Assembly (NCBI RefSeq): GCF_018829635.1
Contig: NZ_JAHKKG010000002.1
Coordinates: 248,001-312,000, forward strand
Direction: 5' to 3'
Source: Paractinoplanes bogorensis
GTDB lineage: Bacteria; Actinomycetota; Actinomycetes; Mycobacteriales; Micromonosporaceae
DNA length: 64,000 bases
Within the stretch, counting starts at the first letter, position 1. Each line of letters begins with the position of its first letter. The notes beneath the pieces are model-generated. The model was not told where the DNA came from, searched no databases, and saw only the letters and a list, made by a program, of their open reading frames with translations. The translations under genes and the position numbers were made by a program. Shown one piece after another: positions 59,877 to 64,000 of the stretch.

Positions 59877-60968
59877 TTAAGAGACCTCTGTGGCGGAATG
59901 TGGGTTGCGGTGCAGCCCGGCCGCCGAACCTCGCGCCTTCAGGCTCATCACGAACGCCAGCACCTTGGCCACCGCGCCGAAGAACTCGGCCGGAATCTCG
60001 CCGCCCACATCGACGCCGCCGTACAGCGCCCGGGCCAGCGGTTTGTCCTCGACCAGCGGCACCCGGTGCTCACCCGCGAGCTCGCGGATCTTGGTGGCGA
60101 GCGGCCCCTGACCCTTGGCCACCACGCGCGGCGCGCCCTTCTGCGGCTCGTAGCGCAACGCCACCGCCACGTGGGTCGGGTTGACCATGACCACGTCGGC
60201 GGTCGGCACGTCGGCCATCTGCCGGTTGCGGGCCATCTGCATCTGCCGGGCCCGGATCTGCGCCTTGATCAGCGGGTCACCCTCGGAGTTCTTGTACTCC
60301 TGCTTGACCTCTTCCTTGGTCATCCGCAGCTGCTTGTTGGTGCGGCGGCGCACGACGAAGTAGTCGGCCGCGGCCATCACGATGCCGGCCACCGAGGCGG
60401 CCCGGATCAGGTTGAGGGCCGCGTCCACCACCGTGCCCAGCAGCGACGCGATCGGCAGCTGACCGGCACTGATCAGGGCCGGGAAGACGTTCTTGGTCGT
60501 GGTGTAGAGCACGGCGGCCAGCACGGCCGTCTTGACCAGGGCCTTGGTGCCCTCCCAGAGGGCCTGGGGGCCGAGCATCCGCTTGAGGCCGGGCCACGGG
60601 TTGAGCCGGTTGAACTTCGGGATGAACAGCTTGGTGGCGACCCGGATGCCGCCCTGGGCCCCGGCCGCCGCGACGCCGACCGCCATCATCGTCAGGGACA
60701 GCGGCAGCACGGCCCACAGCGTGCCCATCATGGCCTGCTTGAGCAGCGCCATCGCCTGCGGCACCTGCGGGTCGGCGATCACGTCGGGGAACTGGGCCAC
60801 CAGCTCCTCGGCGTGCTTCAGCGCGGCCGCCAGGGTGCGCGGCAGCATCACGCTCGCGGCCAGCATCCCGAACCAGGCGCCGATGTCCTGCGTACGGCCG
60901 ATCTGGCCCTCGCGCTTGGCCTTCTTGAGTTTCTGGGGTGTGGGTTGTTCTGTCTTCTCGCCGGACAT
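59877..60968 (-). CDS. flhB: Flagellar export switch protein FlhB
   Basis: 363 residues. N-terminal basic segment (EKTEQPTPQKLKKAKREGQIGRTQD), four membrane helices, then the cytoplasmic domain with the autocleavage motif NPTH at 263-266 (VVMVNPTHVAVALRY). Cleavage flips specificity from rod/hook to filament substrates. It starts 15 nt after fliR; 70 bp separate it from flhA. Confidence 0.96.
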   Translation of the reverse strand: MSGEKTEQPTPQKLKKAKREGQIGRTQDIGAWFGMLAASVMLPRTLAAALKHAEELVAQFPDVIADPQVPQAMALLKQAMMGTLWAVLPLSLTMMAVGVAAAGAQGGIRVATKLFIPKFNRLNPWPGLKRMLGPQALWEGTKALVKTAVLAAVLYTTTKNVFPALISAGQLPIASLLGTVVDAALNLIRAASVAGIVMAAADYFVVRRRTNKQLRMTKEEVKQEYKNSEGDPLIKAQIRARQMQMARNRQMADVPTADVVMVNPTHVAVALRYEPQKGAPRVVAKGQGPLATKIRELAGEHRVPLVEDKPLARALYGGVDVGGEIPAEFFGAVAKVLAFVMSLKARGSAAGLHRNPHSATEVS

Positions 60969-60983
60969 CTCACCCCCCAGGCC

Positions 60984-61748
60984 TCAGGTGCCGCTTACGT
61001 GCAGGACCGCGTTGACGGCCTGCTTCACGATCGAGTCGACCACGCCGGGCAGGGCGGTGACGGCGATACTGGAGACGATCAGGACCAGGAAGATCTTGGC
61101 CGGGAAGCCGAGCTGGAACGCGTTGAGCGCGGGGGCGACCCGGTTCAGCAGACCGAACGCGACATCGGTGAGGAACAGGACGGCGATCAGCGGGCCGGCG
61201 ATCTGGATGGCCGCCACGAACAGGTCGCCCAGCCCCTTGAGCAGCAGCTCGGTGAACGTGCCGGAGTCGAACGTCCAGTTCAGCGGCACGGTCTTGAACG
61301 TCTGCAGGAAGCCGCGCAGCACCAGCTGGTGACCGTCGGTCGCGAACAGCAGGGTGACCGCGACGAGGTTGTAGAACCGGCCGAAGATCGAGCTCTGGTT
61401 CTGCGACAGCGGGTCGTAACCCATGGCCAGCGTGAAACCGCCGAACACGTCGATCATGTCGCCGGCCGCCTGCAGCGCGGCGAACAGCATCGCGGTGATG
61501 AAGCCCAGCCCGGCGCCGACGAAGACCTGGATCAGGATGCTGAAGATGATGTCCGACGTCTGCAGCGACGGCAGCGTGCCCCGCAGGTAGGGGAACATCG
61601 GCAGGGTCAGCCCGATCGACAGCAGGGCCTTGACCGTGCCCGGGATGAGCCGCGAGTTGAACGGCGGGCACATCATCATCCACGCGCCGGTGCGGGCCGC
61701 GCCGAGCATGAGGGCGAGCAGCTCGGCAGTGGGGACGCTGAGGTTCAT
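60984..61748 (-). CDS. fliR: Flagellar export gate protein FliR
   Basis: 254 residues, six hydrophobic segments. MMMCPPFNSRLIPGTVKALLSIGLTL, ALQAAGDMIDVFGGFTLA and LIVSSIAVTALPGVVDSIVKQAV are typical. FliR, one per export gate, normally packs with FliP and FliQ. The ATG at 61748 overlaps the fliP stop (ATGA), leaving no room for fliQ. Length is normal, so fliQ is not fused here. Confidence 0.93.
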   Translation of the reverse strand: MNLSVPTAELLALMLGAARTGAWMMMCPPFNSRLIPGTVKALLSIGLTLPMFPYLRGTLPSLQTSDIIFSILIQVFVGAGLGFITAMLFAALQAAGDMIDVFGGFTLAMGYDPLSQNQSSIFGRFYNLVAVTLLFATDGHQLVLRGFLQTFKTVPLNWTFDSGTFTELLLKGLGDLFVAAIQIAGPLIAVLFLTDVAFGLLNRVAPALNAFQLGFPAKIFLVLIVSSIAVTALPGVVDSIVKQAVNAVLHVSGT

Positions 61749-62602
61749 TTGTACGAGGCCACCAGCGCCGTGAGGATCAACCCCCACCCGTTGACCAGCA
61801 CGAACAGTAGAAGCTTGAAGGGTAAAGCAACTGTCACCGGTGGCAGCATCATCATGCCCAGCGACATCAACGACGCCGAGACCACCATGTCGATCAGCAG
61901 GAACGGGATGAAGATGACGAAGCCGATGATGAACGCGGCCCGCAGCTCGGACAGGATGAAGGCGGGCACCAGCGTGGTCAGCTCGACGTCGTTGCGGTTG
62001 CGCGGCGGCTTCTGACCGGAGAGCTTGATCATCAGCGCCACCTCGTCGTCCCGGGTGGTCTTCCACATGAAGTCGCGCAGGGGCTGCACGCCGTCCTTGA
62101 AGGCCTGCGACTGGGTCTTGTCGCCCTTCAGATAGGGCTGCACGCCCTGCTCGTTCATGGCCGACACGGTCGGGCCCATGATGAACAGGCTGATGAAGAC
62201 GGCCAGGCCGGCCAGCACCTGGTTGGGCGGCATGCTGGTCATGCCGAGCGCGTTGCGGGTGATGCCCAGCACCATGAAGATCTTGGTGAAGCACGTGCAC
62301 AGGAGCAGCAGGGCCGGTGCCACCGAGAGCACGGTCAGACCCAACATGATGATCATCGACGTGGCCGGGCGGCTGCCGTCCGGGTTGGTGCCGTTGATGT
62401 TCACGTTGATGTTGGGGCGGGTGGGCCGGGCCGGCGGGGACGGCGGGGCCGGGGCCCGCTCGGGCAGGGCGACCACGTGGACGACCGGCGCGCGTTCCGG
62501 TGCTGACGGCGTACGGGAAGGCTCAGCTTGTGCTGCTCCGGGAAGCAGCACGAAGGCCAGACCGAAGCTCGCCAGCAGAAGGAGGAACGCGCGCTTGATC
62601 AT
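61745..62602 (-). CDS. fliP: Flagellar export gate protein FliP
   Basis: 285 residues. A signal peptide (about 1-26), a Pro/Ala-rich linker to about 75, then the conserved core: LLLLCTCFTKIFMVLGITRNALG, PPNQVLAGLAVFISLFIMGP, FIPFLLIDMVVSASLMSLGMMMLPP and PFKLLLFVLVNGWGLI. FliP pentamers form the export pore. Overlaps fliO upstream and fliR downstream, 4 bp each. Confidence 0.95.
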   Translation of the reverse strand: MIKRAFLLLLASFGLAFVLLPGAAQAEPSRTPSAPERAPVVHVVALPERAPAPPSPPARPTRPNINVNINGTNPDGSRPATSMIIMLGLTVLSVAPALLLLCTCFTKIFMVLGITRNALGMTSMPPNQVLAGLAVFISLFIMGPTVSAMNEQGVQPYLKGDKTQSQAFKDGVQPLRDFMWKTTRDDEVALMIKLSGQKPPRNRNDVELTTLVPAFILSELRAAFIIGFVIFIPFLLIDMVVSASLMSLGMMMLPPVTVALPFKLLLFVLVNGWGLILTALVASYK

Positions 62603-63039
62603 CGGTGACTGGTCCGATCTCGCAGGACTTCGAGCGCCATGCGCCAGGTGCGCGGCGAGAGGATCGAACCGTCCAGCCGGCCGGGCGCCGTGGCCGCCGG
62701 ATGCCGCTTGGGCAGGTCGGGACCGGCCGCCAGCTCGTCGGCGATGTCCTGATCCAGCTCCAGGTGGTCGCGGTGCTCGGCCGGGTGGTGGTCGAACAGC
62801 TCGACCTCGGCCTCACCGAGCAGGCTCACCTGCTGATCGGTGACGCCCAGGATCACGGCCCGGTCGGCCACCTTGACCACGGCCACGGCGGCGCCTCGGG
62901 ACAGCTGCTGACGCTCGAGCACGACCAGCTGCCCGTGCCCGCGCCCGAGCAAGGGACGGCGCACGAGCCGGGCCAGGCCCCACATCATGCCGAGGATGAT
63001 CGCGAGCGAGAAGCCGATCCGGAGGACGAGCTCGAACAA
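62599..63039 (-). CDS. fliO: Flagellar protein FliO
   Basis: 146 residues. One N-terminal membrane helix (about 5-22, VLRIGFSLAIILGMMWGLARLV), then a cytoplasmic part with GHGQLVVLERQQLSRGAAVAVVKVADRAVILGVTDQQVSLL, the FliO fold. It assists FliP pentamer assembly. The TTG at 63039 has GGGAG 8 nt upstream. Starts 5 nt after the fliN stop. Confidence 0.87.
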   Translation of the reverse strand: MFELVLRIGFSLAIILGMMWGLARLVRRPLLGRGHGQLVVLERQQLSRGAAVAVVKVADRAVILGVTDQQVSLLGEAEVELFDHHPAEHRDHLELDQDIADELAAGPDLPKRHPAATAPGRLDGSILSPRTWRMALEVLRDRTSHR

Positions 63040-63044
63040 GGCCG

Positions 63045-63806
63045 TTACTCCCGCTCGGTGCCGGGAGTGACGATCTCGGTGACCCGGATGCCGAAGTTCT
63101 CGTCGACCACGACGACCTCGCCCCGTGCGATCAGGCGACCATTGACCAGCAGGTCGGCCGGACTGCCGGCGGCCCGGTCGAGCTCGACGATCGCCCCCGG
63201 GGTGAGCGACAGCAGCTCCCGTACGCTCATCCGGGTGCGGCCCAGCTCGGCCGACACCTCCATCTCGACGTCGTGCAGCATGTCCAGCCCACCGCGGAGC
63301 TGGATCGAGGGTCCGGCCGAGTCGCGGCGGGCCACGTTGCCGCCCGCTCCCGGTCCGTCGCTCGGCCACGGGCTCAGCGACAGCGCCAGCACGGCCCGGA
63401 TCTCGTTGCCCTCGACCAGCGGCACCGCCACCGCGCCGTCCTTGGCGGCCAGCGCGCTCAGCGCCACCTGCGGCTCCATCACCTGGCCGGGATCGAGCAC
63501 GACCGGCCCGAAGACGCGGGCCGCGGCCTCCAGGGCGGGCCGGACGGCGGCGGTCAGGTCGAGCTCGCCGAGCGGGCTCTCCTTGAGCGCGTCGGCCAGG
63601 TCCTGCCCGACCACCACGACCACCTCGCCGGCGGCCGCCCCGCTGAATCTGGCGGTGACCGCCTGACCCTCGATGAGCACGTCGGCCGAGGCGGCGATCG
63701 GCTCGGCGACGGCCAGCGGACGGCTGGTGGGCAGGACACCCAGCGCGGCGTCGGCCGCGTTCCGGGCGAGCGCCAGCTGCGGCGCGGTGATGGTGGGCGC
63801 GGTCAT
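63045..63806 (-). CDS. fliN: Flagellar motor switch protein FliN/FliY
   Basis: 253 residues. The C-terminal SpoA domain (about 172-245) reads [56 protein letters not shown] in overlapping pieces, with the conserved VNG and GEVVVV. The ~165-residue N-terminal part makes it FliY-sized; it is Ala/Val-rich and weakly CheC-like without the phosphatase ExxN motif. ATG overlaps the fliM stop (ATGA). Confidence 0.9.
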   Translation of the reverse strand: MTAPTITAPQLALARNAADAALGVLPTSRPLAVAEPIAASADVLIEGQAVTARFSGAAAGEVVVVVGQDLADALKESPLGELDLTAAVRPALEAAARVFGPVVLDPGQVMEPQVALSALAAKDGAVAVPLVEGNEIRAVLALSLSPWPSDGPGAGGNVARRDSAGPSIQLRGGLDMLHDVEMEVSAELGRTRMSVRELLSLTPGAIVELDRAAGSPADLLVNGRLIARGEVVVVDENFGIRVTEIVTPGTERE

Positions 63807-64000
63807 GGGCGACCAGACTCCTTGGGCGAGGCTTCCTGGGGGGCCGGCACGATGAGACAGGCGAGCCGGGCACCCTGATTACCGGGCACTGCGTGGGCAA
63901 AAACGGTCTCGTTGACCTTGACCTCGAGCGGCTGCGTGGTCGGGTGACCCAGCGGGACGACGTCGCCGGGCTGCAGGTCCACGATGTCATCGGTCCGCAT
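63803..64000 (-). CDS. fliM: Flagellar motor switch protein FliM (3' end)
   Basis: Only the last 65 residues are inside the window; the gene continues past the right edge. [42 protein letters not shown] is the C-terminal SpoA domain of FliM, in its usual place before fliN. The tail is Pro/Glu/Ser-rich. FliM carries the CheY-P binding site at its unseen N-terminus. Confidence 0.88.
   Translation of the reverse strand: MRTDDIVDLQPGDVVPLGHPTTQPLEVKVNETVFAHAVPGNQGARLACLIVPAPQEASPKESGRP

Overview
This 64 kb window comes from the chromosome of a very GC-rich, flagellated actinomycete. The best fit is the Micromonosporaceae, and specifically an Actinoplanes-type organism with motile spores. Three things support this: mycothiol synthesis (mshA), a Streptomyces-like developmental sigma/anti-sigma pair (bldN-rsbN), and a large flagellar-chemotaxis locus, which is rare among actinomycetes and typical of zoospore-forming genera. 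No rRNA, tRNA, insertion sequence, prophage or CRISPR array was found.

Layout, left half. 1-8 kb: the start of a class III nucleotidyl cyclase, two short tandem-repeat tracts, an FmdB zinc-ribbon protein, a membrane-anchored lytic transglycosylase with a repetitive stalk (two DnaA boxes lie upstream), a double-GNAT acetyltransferase and a secreted nuclease/phosphatase. 7-13 kb: the minus-strand operon rex-hemA-hemC-hemD fusion-hemB for tetrapyrrole synthesis, headed by a clear Rex operator. 13-20 kb: a HAD phosphatase, a glutaredoxin-like protein and an acyl-CoA synthetase-like gene, then divergently a small leader ORF with bldN and rsbN, then an acyltransferase with an epimerase. 20-32 kb: ribosomal protein bS22 with a small HTH regulator, proline dehydrogenase, a CGNR protein, a TIM-barrel isomerase, a Cys-cluster protein, senX3-regX3 divergent from phoU with a PHO box between them, phosphoglycerate mutase, an MFS transporter, a methyltransferase, an SDR, then mshA-ybjN.

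Middle. 32.8-37.3 kb holds a 612 bp gene-free stretch with a structured-RNA candidate ending in a true U-tract terminator, then a receiver-only response regulator, a small Cys/His protein, an orphan histidine kinase, an SRPBCC protein and a PHP-domain protein.

Right third (37-64 kb) is flagellar. A chemoreceptor and csrA-fliW-flgL-flgK-flgN run leftward. fliC, fliD, fliS and a fliT-like gene, then flgB-flgC-fliE-F-G-H-I-J, a peptidoglycan hydrolase and fliK, run rightward. A second leftward operon (fliM-fliN-fliO-fliP-fliR-flhB-flhA, an FlhF-like gene and a small membrane protein) converges on fliK at a strong bidirectional terminator. Together these encode the export gate and ATPase, MS and C rings, rod base, filament, filament-junction proteins and their chaperones. 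Hook genes (flgD, flgE), fliL, motAB, cheAWY and a flagellar sigma factor are not here.

The points most worth following up: fliP and fliR are directly overlapped with no fliQ; the FlhF-like protein has lost its nucleotide-binding motifs; the fliC leader carries two CsrA-like sites; TcrA-box-like direct repeats lie at flgB and two other loci; bldN has a translationally coupled leader peptide; and the mshA-distal intergenic RNA looks real.
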